From Candidatus Fermentibacteraceae bacterium (GTDB taxonomy: Bacteria > Fermentibacterota > Fermentibacteria > Fermentibacterales > JCC-6), in contig JAGGYZ010000128.1 in NCBI GenBank assembly GCA_021162285.1, positions 1 through 5,174 of the forward strand: a DNA stretch of 5,174 nt, written 5' to 3'. The translations under genes were made by a program, and so were the position numbers. Every line of letters starts with the position of its first letter. Positions within the stretch are counted from its first letter, which is position 1. Shown here one piece after another: positions 1-5,174 of this stretch. The notes beneath the pieces were generated by a model that saw only the letters and a list, made by a program, of their open reading frames with translations, made no database searches and was not told the DNA's origin.

Positions 1-5
1 ACAAG

Positions 6-15
6 AAGGGGGTGA
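6..15 (+). promoter_or_regulatory. Strong Shine-Dalgarno site of the channel gene
   Basis: The bases AAGGGGGTGA match the anti-Shine-Dalgarno complement AAGGAGGTGA at nine of ten positions and end four bases before the ATG at 20. This fixes the start of the channel gene. The window begins too close to show its promoter. Confidence 0.8.
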
Positions 16-19
16 ACTT

Positions 20-1522
20 ATGAACTGGACACATCTGGGTGAAGCTGTTTTTCTCGGGCTTTCCGTGGGGCTTATGCTGTGGGTGCTAAAAAAGCACGAG
101 GGCCAGAGCAGGCTTAAACTTTGGGTAATTGCCACAGGGGTTTCCCTGGGTGTATACCTGGCCCTGAAGATGCTTGGCGTGCCACCTGATGGTATGGGGA
201 TAAGAGTTCTTCTTGCTCTCTCCATCATGATGGCGGCAAACACTGTACTTCAGTTCATGACTCTTCTTCTGTGGGAGCATCTTGCCAGGAGGCAGATGGA
301 GCTTCCTATTCCAAGACTTGTTATCGATGTTCTCACCTTCATCATCATGGCAACCCTGGCCGTGGTTCTTCTGAACACCCTGTTCAGTGTAAAACTTACC
401 GCCTTTCTTGTTACTTCAACAGTTCTTTCCGCTGTAATAGGTCTCTCCCTTCAGGACATACTGGGTAATGTGTTCGCCGGGTTGTCTCTGCAGCTGGAAA
501 GACCCTACGATATGGAAGACTGGGTTGAGATCGACGGGATTGAAGGTGCAGTGGAGGAAATGAACTGGAGAGTTCTTACAATAAGAACCAGGAACAACGA
601 TCTTATGACTGTACCCAATGCAACGGTTTCAAAAACAGTGGTAACGAACTACAGCAAACCCACAAAGCTGCACCTTGCCCACATTACCGTAGGTGTGGGT
701 TACGCTCATCCACCTGAGAGGGTAAAGAAAGTGCTTCTGGGAGCCGTTTCAGACACAAATGGAATCAGCACAAAACCATCACCAGTAGTATTTCTTGAAG
801 ACTTTGGAGACAGCTCCATCCAGTACGATGTTCGTTTCTGGATCACGGATTTCTCGCGAAAACTGCACATCACTGATGCCGTAAGATCAAGAATATGGTA
901 CTGTCTGCAGAGGGCCGGCATGAGTATTCCATTTCCCATCAATGATGTTTACCTGCACACGGTAACACCAGACCACGAAGAGAAACTCAGAGCCGAGCTC
1001 CGCGAAGACATTATCAGGGAACTGAAGAACCTTGACCTGTTCAAACCCCTTACACACAAAGACATCACAACCCTGGCAGAGTATTCTTCTATTCTTCGCT
1101 ACACCAGGGGGGAGGCAATGGTTCGTCAGGGTGATACAGGTGACAGCCTGTACCTGATCCGATCCGGTTCCGTGGAAGTCACACTCAGGACAGGTAAGAA
1201 TGAACCTGTTGTTCTTGCGAGCCTTGGCCCCGGCAAGTGCTTTGGCGAAATGAGTCTCTTAACAGGCGAACCACGATCGGCAACGGTAACTGCACTGGAA
1301 GAAACCCAGGTTGTTGTGGTTGGCAAGCAGGGTCTCAAGGCTCTGTTTGAATCCAATCCTCTACTGGTTGAGCCTCTCAGTTCCATGCTTGAAAGCCGCA
1401 GAAAAGAGCAGGTTGCGTCACAGACCAAAGCCTCAAAACGCCGGAACAAAGTAGAAAGCAAATCCAGCGAAAAACACAGAGAAGACATTCTGGCCAGAAT
1501 TAAATCTTTCTTCAAGCTGTAG
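20..1522 (+). CDS. MscS-family channel with C-terminal cyclic-nucleotide-binding domain
   Basis: A 500-residue inner-membrane channel predicted to release ions or small solutes, either under membrane tension or under control of a cyclic nucleotide. Three hydrophobic helices come first (about residues 8-24, 34-53 and 61-85). The MscS pore helix and hallmark follow at about 101-160, including GLSLQDILGN (141-150) and AGLSLQLERPYDMEDWVEI (153-171), then the MscS beta domain and alpha/beta vestibule to about 313. Residues about 340-455 form a cNMP/CRP-type domain. Its phosphate-binding cassette is intact: FGEMSLL at 408-414 and the arginine at 419 in GEPRSATV. The tail (459-500) is rich in Lys and Arg and ends in an amphipathic segment. 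Plain MscS is about 286 residues; this architecture matches the channels called bCNG in the literature. The start is set by the ribosome site at 6-15. The stop codon lies within the 3' end of the opposing flavoenzyme gene. Whether it is tension-gated or ligand-gated, and by which nucleotide, cannot be read from sequence. Confidence 0.94.
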   Translation: MNWTHLGEAVFLGLSVGLMLWVLKKHEGQSRLKLWVIATGVSLGVYLALKMLGVPPDGMGIRVLLALSIMMAANTVLQFMTLLLWEHLARRQMELPIPRLVIDVLTFIIMATLAVVLLNTLFSVKLTAFLVTSTVLSAVIGLSLQDILGNVFAGLSLQLERPYDMEDWVEIDGIEGAVEEMNWRVLTIRTRNNDLMTVPNATVSKTVVTNYSKPTKLHLAHITVGVGYAHPPERVKKVLLGAVSDTNGISTKPSPVVFLEDFGDSSIQYDVRFWITDFSRKLHITDAVRSRIWYCLQRAGMSIPFPINDVYLHTVTPDHEEKLRAELREDIIRELKNLDLFKPLTHKDITTLAEYSSILRYTRGEAMVRQGDTGDSLYLIRSGSVEVTLRTGKNEPVVLASLGPGKCFGEMSLLTGEPRSATVTALEETQVVVVGKQGLKALFESNPLLVEPLSSMLESRRKEQVASQTKASKRRNKVESKSSEKHREDILARIKSFFKL

Positions 1523-2606
1523 GGCTTGTGACCAAATTGAATTCCTCAACCAGAGTGCTCATCAGTTCCTTTACAGAGATGATCTCCTTTATCCTGAATG
1601 CATTGGCCCCTGCAAAAGCGAATCCGTTTACCAGATCACCGTTTCTGGCATTGCTTAAAGCTTCTGCAATACAGTAAGGAGCTTTCCTTCTGTCGCAGGT
1701 TTTTAGACATTTCCAGAGACAGTTAATGGGTTTGATTATTCCTCTGCTTACATCGGTCAGCAGCTTACTCTTTATCGCCCTTCCCGGAAGACCTACGGGA
1801 CTGTTGATTAGAATCAAATCCTCTTCACTACAGTCCACGTAAGCCTGCTTGAATTTTGAATCGACATCACATTCGTTTGTGGCTACAAACCTTGTTCCCA
1901 TCTTTACGCCTTTTGCGCCCAATTCTATGAATTTATGAATATCCTCTCCGCTGTAAATCCCTCCTGCAGCGATTACAGGAATGGATCTACCATACTTCTG
2001 CTCATATGGAACAATTTCTTTGATTACTTCCGGTAACAAAACTTCAAGACGGAATTCCGGATTATTAATATCTTCCATTCTGAATCCCAGATGCCCGCCT
2101 GCCCTTGGCCCTTCAACCACCACAGCATCTGGAGTAATTGAGTAGTGTCTGTCCCAGAACTTACAAATTGCCTGTGCTGCCCGTGAAGAAGATATCTTGG
2201 GCACTAAATTAGTAAAGCAATTTCTTGCCCGGTCTACAGAGATTATTTCCGGTATTCTTAAAGGCAGTCCCGCTCCAAGAAATACTACCGCTACTTTCTC
2301 CTCAATTGCAACTTTTAAGTGTTCATTGAAATCGGATATAGCCATCATAATATTCAAGCCGAATATTCCCCTTGTTAACGCTTTTGTTTTTCTTATAACC
2401 TCTCTCAGAATGGTAGAATCACTCTCATCGGAATCAGGTTTTATCCGTCCAATCGCTGCAGTTGAGATAACTCCAATGCCACCCTCATCAGCCACTGCTG
2501 AAGCCAGCCTTGAAAGGGACACCCCTACCCCCATGCCCCCTTGAACGATTGGTAGTTTTGCTTTTACTGATCCTATTTCCAACTGAGGCATTGTTGATTC
2601 CATCAT
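1512..2606 (-). CDS. Nitronate monooxygenase-like NAD(P)H/FMN oxidoreductase
   Basis: A 364-residue cytoplasmic TIM-barrel flavoprotein of the nitronate monooxygenase/2-nitropropane dioxygenase family, which also includes FabK-type enoyl-ACP reductases. Members bind FMN; true nitronate monooxygenases oxidise alkyl nitronates such as propionate-3-nitronate. Numbering from the ATG at 2606: QGGMG (22-26) is the first FMN loop, FLGAGLP follows at about 109-115, GPRAGGHLG (166-174) carries the likely catalytic His172, AAGGIYSG (213-220) and MGTRF (236-240) bind the FMN phosphate, and SPVGLPGRA (269-277) is a family signature. Cysteines at 296, 300, 304 and 312 form a C-X3-C-X3-C-X7-C cluster, absent from FabK as far as I recall. 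An in-frame ATG at 2633 exists, but it lacks a ribosome site and would lie only about 12 bases from the predicted transcription start; the tandem ATGs at 2606 and 2603 follow GGGAGAGG. Divergent from the TetR gene, with operator-like palindromes over its promoter. The substrate is unknown, so the nitronate name is a family label only. Confidence 0.88.
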   Translation of the reverse strand: MMESTMPQLEIGSVKAKLPIVQGGMGVGVSLSRLASAVADEGGIGVISTAAIGRIKPDSDESDSTILREVIRKTKALTRGIFGLNIMMAISDFNEHLKVAIEEKVAVVFLGAGLPLRIPEIISVDRARNCFTNLVPKISSSRAAQAICKFWDRHYSITPDAVVVEGPRAGGHLGFRMEDINNPEFRLEVLLPEVIKEIVPYEQKYGRSIPVIAAGGIYSGEDIHKFIELGAKGVKMGTRFVATNECDVDSKFKQAYVDCSEEDLILINSPVGLPGRAIKSKLLTDVSRGIIKPINCLWKCLKTCDRRKAPYCIAEALSNARNGDLVNGFAFAGANAFRIKEIISVKELMSTLVEEFNLVTSPTA

Positions 2607-2608
2607 TT

Positions 2609-2616
2609 CCTCTCCC
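2609..2616 (-). promoter_or_regulatory. Shine-Dalgarno site deciding the flavoenzyme start
   Basis: On the minus strand GGGAGAGG precedes the tandem ATG codons at 2606 and 2603. Core GGAG lies five bases from the first and eight from the second, so either could be used. The upstream ATG at 2633 has no such site. This shortens the longest open frame by nine or ten residues. Confidence 0.7.
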
Positions 2617-2636
2617 ATAAAGCTAATGAACATGCT

Positions 2637-2657
2637 TATGTTAACGGCGATAACATA
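2637..2657. promoter_or_regulatory. Operator-like palindrome 1 (TetR-type)
   Basis: Arms TATGTTAAC (2637-2645) and GATAACATA (2649-2657) flank the spacer GGC. Eight of nine positions pair, and the outer seven pair perfectly. The right arm contains the predicted -10 element of the flavoenzyme promoter, so an occupied site would block transcription. Its geometry matches palindromes 2 and 3. Assigning the adjacent TetR protein as the binder is inference from position and symmetry. Confidence 0.72.
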
Positions 2658-2680
2658 TTGTGCTATGTGGACGTTGTCAA
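2652..2680 (-). promoter_or_regulatory. Predicted sigma70-type promoter of the flavoenzyme gene
   Basis: Read on the minus strand, a consensus -35 TTGACA (2680 to 2675) is followed by a 17-base spacer and the -10 hexamer TATGTT (2657 to 2652), four of six to consensus. Transcription would start near 2645, giving a leader of about 39 bases that includes the ribosome site. The -35 lies inside palindrome 2 and the -10 inside palindrome 1, the arrangement expected for a repressed promoter. Confidence 0.65.
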
Positions 2681-2684
2681 CATA
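2664..2684. promoter_or_regulatory. Operator-like palindrome 2 (TetR-type)
   Basis: Arms TATGTGGAC (2664-2672) and GTCAACATA (2676-2684) flank the spacer GTT and pair at eight of nine positions. Symmetry extends one base further on each side (C at 2663, G at 2685), giving 10-3-10. It is the best-conserved copy of the half-site TATGTTGAC. The right arm and spacer contain the consensus -35 of the flavoenzyme promoter. Its centre is 27 bp from palindrome 1 and 43 bp from palindrome 3. Confidence 0.75.
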
Positions 2685-2706
2685 GTAGTATACGATTCAT
2701 CAACAA

Positions 2707-2727
2707 TATGTTGACTTGGTTTACATA
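2707..2727. promoter_or_regulatory. Operator-like palindrome 3 (TetR-type)
   Basis: Arms TATGTTGAC (2707-2715) and GTTTACATA (2719-2727) flank the spacer TTG and pair at seven of nine positions, the same 9-3-9 geometry as the other two. The left arm repeats the half-site of palindrome 2 exactly. It covers the likely -35 region of the TetR gene, which points to autoregulation. The left arm can also pair with the sequence just upstream (2700-2705), so this part has two overlapping dyads. Confidence 0.62.
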
Positions 2728-2739
2728 CCAGGCAATGTT
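2711..2739 (+). promoter_or_regulatory. Possible promoter of the TetR gene
   Basis: TTGACT (2711-2716), five of six to the -35 consensus, is followed after 17 bases by AATGTT (2734-2739), only three of six to the -10 consensus. An alternative is TTTACA (2720-2725) with TACTCT (2744-2749) at 18 bases. Both would start transcription a short way before the ATG at 2770, and both have their -35 inside palindrome 3. The exact promoter is uncertain. Confidence 0.35.
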
Positions 2740-2757
2740 CTGGTACTCTAAGAAACC

Positions 2758-2762
2758 GGGAG
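2758..2762 (+). promoter_or_regulatory. Shine-Dalgarno site of the TetR gene
   Basis: GGGAG lies seven bases before the ATG at 2770, normal spacing, and supports that start codon. Confidence 0.65.
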
Positions 2763-2769
2763 TCTCCAG

Positions 2770-3399
2770 ATGCACAATAAACCTTACCATCATGGCAACC
2801 TGCGAGAAAAGCTGATCAATGAAGCAATGAGAGCTCTGTGCAATCACGGCATCGATTCTATTACACTGAGGAAACTCAGCAAGTCTCTGGGTGTTTCAAA
2901 AGCAGCTCCATACAGACACTTCGAAAACAAGGCCGCTCTACTGGCAGCTGTGGCTGCAGAAGGATTCAGAAAAATGAGGAGTTCATTCGAGAAAACCACA
3001 AATGAAAGAAATCCTCAGATTGCGTTGAGAGTTATTATGGAACACTACATTGCTTTTGCCACGGGGAATCCTGAACTCTACAGACTTATGTTTAGTAGAG
3101 AAGTGATTAATTTACCTGTATCTGAAGAACTGCTTGAAGCGGCCACCGGTGCCTACATTGGAATAAAAGAAATTCTAAGCAGTATGAATTCATCTGAAAA
3201 GACAGCCGTGAACGTAAATACAGCCTGGGCTCTTGTTCATGGTATTTCATTACTGATCAACAACAACCTTCTTGTAATTGATGAGCAGGGAAACACCGTA
3301 CACGCTCTTTCAGTTGATGGCGAAAATCCAGCCGATCTCCAGATTTCTGAGCAGATCTCATCTGCCATAGATGTTTTTATAAAGGGACTTTCAACTTAG
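2770..3399 (+). CDS. TetR/AcrR-family repressor, WHG-type ligand domain
   Basis: A 209-residue dimeric DNA-binding regulator, a typical length for the family. The N-terminal domain starts with YHHGNLREKLI (6-16) and has its helix-turn-helix at about 32-51 (TLRKLSKSLGVSKAAPYRHF), followed by the family-typical KAALLAAVAAEGF (54-66). The C-terminal ligand-binding half contains AWALVHGISLL (152-162), with Trp153 and His157-Gly158, the pattern that gives the WHG-type TetR C-terminal domain its name. No transmembrane or enzymatic segment is seen. It is transcribed away from the flavoenzyme gene, and three 21-bp palindromes lie in the 163 bases between them; TetR proteins usually bind such sites and let go when a small ligand binds. 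I infer that it represses itself and the neighbouring oxidoreductase. The ligand cannot be deduced, though a substrate or product of the oxidoreductase is the natural guess. The stop codon abuts a strong hairpin. Confidence 0.93.
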   Translation: MHNKPYHHGNLREKLINEAMRALCNHGIDSITLRKLSKSLGVSKAAPYRHFENKAALLAAVAAEGFRKMRSSFEKTTNERNPQIALRVIMEHYIAFATGNPELYRLMFSREVINLPVSEELLEAATGAYIGIKEILSSMNSSEKTAVNVNTAWALVHGISLLINNNLLVIDEQGNTVHALSVDGENPADLQISEQISSAIDVFIKGLST

Positions 3400-3424
3400 G
3401 AGGCCGGGCGAAATGCCCGGCCTC
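3400..3424. terminator. Perfect hairpin between convergent genes, probable bidirectional terminator
   Basis: GAGGCCGGGC (3400-3409) pairs fully with GCCCGGCCTC (3415-3424) around the five-base loop GAAAT. The G+C-rich 10-bp stem starts one base after the tetR stop codon and ends 15 bases before the peptidase stop codon, the usual place for a shared terminator. Neither side has a run of Ts (TGTTCG follows on the plus strand, CTAAGTTG on the minus strand), so it is not a classic intrinsic terminator; it may act with Rho or protect 3' ends. Confidence 0.6.
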
Positions 3425-3438
3425 TGTTCGTATCCGAA

Positions 3439-5174
3439 CTACTCTATTCTGGCTGTTGAACCATCTACAGGTGTAAACAGCTCGCACTCAACACCTGGAA
3501 CATTCAGGAACAAAAATTCCTCTACCCTGCCGGCAAAATCAAGGCGGTTCTCCTCATGGGCAAAACCGTGACCCTCGTCACCGTAAACCACATACAGAAC
3601 CTCCGTTCCTATTTCGCGAAGGGCGCTGACCATCTGGTCACTCTCATCCTTGACCACCCTGGGATCGTTGTCGCCCTGAACGATGAACATGGGCATTGTC
3701 ATGTTCTCCGGGTAGTTAACTGGTGAAGCTTCCTCAAGCATTGCGATGTCTGCCGGGTCTTCAGGGTCGCCTACCCGGATATCCATCATTGCTTTCAGAG
3801 GCTTCCAGTAGGGCGGCACTGTCTCCATGAATGTAATGAGGTTGGAAGGACCGAAGAAGTCTACTGCGGCGCAGTAGAGTTCCGGTGTGAATGCAGCACC
3901 TGCAAGTGTTGCGTAACCGCCGTAGGAACCGCCGAGGATAACCACCCGTTCAGGGTCGGCAATACCGTTCTCTACAGCCCAGTTTACCCCGTCGGTGATA
4001 TCGTTCTGCATGTCTCTGCCCCACTGCCTGTTACCGGCATTGAGAAACTCCTTGCCAAAACCGCTTGAGCCGCGGAAGTTAACCTGTAGCACAGCAAAAC
4101 CTCTGTTGGCAAACAACTGACAGAAAGGTTCGTAGCCGTAGTAGTCACGGGCCCATGGACCGCCGTGTACATACATGATAGTCGGATACGGACCGTCTCC
4201 GTAAAACTCCGAATCAGGTAATGTGAGATAACTGGGTAGTGTATAACCATCGCGTGACTGTATCTCTACCGGCTCCACTGAAGCGAGGTCGTAGTCTGCC
4301 AGTGCCGGGATAGCGGTGAACATCTCTATCATGCTTGTGTCTGTTCTGTCGTAGAGGAAGTAAACTGCAGGGTTGTCTACAGTGTAGTAAACAACGATCC
4401 AGGTACTGTCCGCGTTGTCTCTGGAAACTGTTCCGAAATCGCCTTCATGGTAACCTGCAAGGAAGTCCATATCCGGCTGAATAGAGTCATCAAGTATCTC
4501 GCGCCTGCGCCTGAGATAGTTGAAAGACACAGATCTCGGTTCGCCTGTGTGTGGGTCGAAACCCACTCCGCCTACGTCGGCCAGGGAATCGGAAGTGATG
4601 TATGTCTGCTCGCCAGTTTCAAGGTCGAGATAAAACAAAGCAGACAAATCGGATTCAAGGTTGGAAACCAGATAGATACCCTTTCCGTCATCGCTGAATC
4701 TTCTTGGCTCCCACGCATCATTTGATGAGAAGCTGGCAAGCTCCTCCCACTGGGAGTTTTCATCCCATCTGTGATAAACGGTTATGTAGCCGGTTTCGGG
4801 GTTGATGGAATAGTACATTCTTATGTTGAGATCTTCGTCAGGCATGTAACCCAGCACCATATCGCCGTTCTCATCTGTTCCGGGGTTATCGGCAACAATT
4901 GCAAGTTCACCTGTTTCCAGGTTGCAGCTGTAAACATCGAAGAACATGGGATTCTCTTCATTGGTTTCTATGAGCACTGTGTTGGGCTGGTTCTCGTCTG
5001 TAGCACTGACATAAGCTTTAACACCTTCAATGGGAGTCAGGTCGACTACTTCGCCTGTTGCAACATCAAGACGGTACACATGGGTGTTCTCTTCACCTGC
5101 TTCGTCCTGCATGTACAGAATATGAATGCCGTCCTCGGCCCATGAGTAGTTTGTAACCCCCCTGTTGGTATCGA
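3439..5174 (-). CDS. Prolyl oligopeptidase-family (S9) serine peptidase, 5' end missing
   Basis: The frame stays open to the window edge, encoding 20 more residues before the Met at 5112, in a propeller-like stretch (NYSWAEDGIHILYM); that Met is therefore internal. About 577 residues are visible; the missing N-terminus would hold any signal peptide. Numbering from the Met at 5112: residues 1 to about 280 form a beta-propeller with recurring YxLDxxTGE-type strands (near 13-21, 61-69 and 161-168). An alpha/beta-hydrolase domain follows from about 283. It has HGGPW (316-320) near the oxyanion hole, NFRGSSGFG (345-353), nucleophile Ser396 in GGSYGGY, Asp483 in QGDNDPRV and His515 in DEGHGF, so the triad is complete. 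The order and motifs fit acylaminoacyl-peptidase/dipeptidyl-peptidase-like enzymes (S9C or S9B), which cleave short peptides admitted through the propeller. The propeller is strongly acidic. A periplasmic or secreted location is possible but not shown. Specificity is unknown. It converges on the TetR gene across a hairpin and has no evident link to it. Confidence 0.93.
   Translation of the reverse strand, partial: DTNRGVTNYSWAEDGIHILYMQDEAGEENTHVYRLDVATGEVVDLTPIEGVKAYVSATDENQPNTVLIETNEENPMFFDVYSCNLETGELAIVADNPGTDENGDMVLGYMPDEDLNIRMYYSINPETGYITVYHRWDENSQWEELASFSSNDAWEPRRFSDDGKGIYLVSNLESDLSALFYLDLETGEQTYITSDSLADVGGVGFDPHTGEPRSVSFNYLRRRREILDDSIQPDMDFLAGYHEGDFGTVSRDNADSTWIVVYYTVDNPAVYFLYDRTDTSMIEMFTAIPALADYDLASVEPVEIQSRDGYTLPSYLTLPDSEFYGDGPYPTIMYVHGGPWARDYYGYEPFCQLFANRGFAVLQVNFRGSSGFGKEFLNAGNRQWGRDMQNDITDGVNWAVENGIADPERVVILGGSYGGYATLAGAAFTPELYCAAVDFFGPSNLITFMETVPPYWKPLKAMMDIRVGDPEDPADIAMLEEASPVNYPENMTMPMFIVQGDNDPRVVKDESDQMVSALREIGTEVLYVVYGDEGHGFAHEENRLDFAGRVEEFLFLNVPGVECELFTPVDGSTARIE

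Noticed and set aside
1513..1528. CAAGC and GCTTG inverted repeat over the channel stop codon, a possible terminator
   Set aside because: Only a 5-bp stem with a six-base loop and no T-tract on either strand; too weak to call, and it lies in coding sequence of both genes.
2197..2544. 115-codon plus-strand open frame opposite the flavoenzyme gene
   Set aside because: Shadow of a well-supported gene; its translation has no recognisable domain.
1512..2606. Calling the flavoenzyme FabK (enoyl-ACP reductase II)
   Set aside because: Same fold, but longer than the roughly 310-residue FabK, carries the extra C-terminal cysteine cluster, and no fatty-acid synthesis genes are adjacent.
2607..2633. 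Use of the ATG at 2633 as start of the flavoenzyme, giving 373 residues
   Set aside because: No ribosome site in front of it, it would nearly touch the predicted transcription start, and the extra residues are not typical of the family, while the ATGs at 2606/2603 have a good site.
4822..4829. TATGTTGA, resembling the operator half-site, inside the peptidase gene
   Set aside because: No second arm at the 9-3-9 distance and it lies within coding sequence; likely chance.
4771..5145. 124-codon plus-strand open frame opposite the peptidase gene
   Set aside because: Antisense to a conserved propeller domain in a confident gene; rich in Cys, Val and His as expected of a reversed reading, with no family motif.
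1..5174. Search for tRNA, rRNA, CRISPR arrays, insertion-sequence ends and toxin-antitoxin pairs
   Set aside because: Nearly all sequence is accounted for by four genes; the only gap above 100 bases is the operator region, and no regularly spaced repeats or transposase-like products were seen.

Overview
The window carries four protein-coding genes packed almost end to end, with no RNA gene, mobile element or CRISPR array that I can see. G+C is moderate (hand-sampled 60-base lines run from about 35 to 58%). Good Shine-Dalgarno sites and a sigma70-like promoter mark it as bacterial. The gene set (an MscS channel fused to a cyclic-nucleotide-binding domain, a flavin oxidoreductase with a C-terminal cysteine cluster, a WHG-type TetR regulator, an S9 peptidase with an acidic propeller) does not fix the phylum. 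My low-confidence guess is an uncultivated Gram-negative lineage, possibly in or near the FCB group.

Layout from left to right. At 20-1522 (+) is a 500-residue small-conductance mechanosensitive-type channel ending in a cNMP-binding domain. At 1512-2606 (-) is a nitronate monooxygenase/2-nitropropane dioxygenase-like FMN enzyme, whose stop codon lies inside the end of the channel gene (11-base tail-to-tail overlap). At 2607-2769 is a compact divergent control region. At 2770-3399 (+) is a TetR-family regulator with a WHG-type ligand domain. At 3400-3424 is a perfect 10-bp hairpin between convergent genes. At 3439-5174 (-) is the C-terminal part of a prolyl-oligopeptidase-family (S9) serine peptidase whose 5' end lies outside the window.

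The most informative part is the divergent control region. It holds three 21-bp palindromes with the same 9-3-9 geometry and a common half-site close to TATGTTGAC, centred at 2647, 2674 and 2717. Two of them contain the -10 and -35 elements of a strong predicted promoter for the flavoenzyme; the third covers a likely -35 of the tetR gene. This reads as a self-contained, ligand-controlled switch: the TetR protein probably represses both itself and the flavin oxidoreductase, and a small molecule, perhaps the enzyme's substrate, releases it. The flanking channel and peptidase genes show no sign of belonging to this unit, and the oxidoreductase/tetR pair looks somewhat more A+T-rich than the peptidase gene. 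I found no clearly new multi-gene system; the operator array and the enzyme's cysteine cluster are the best leads.
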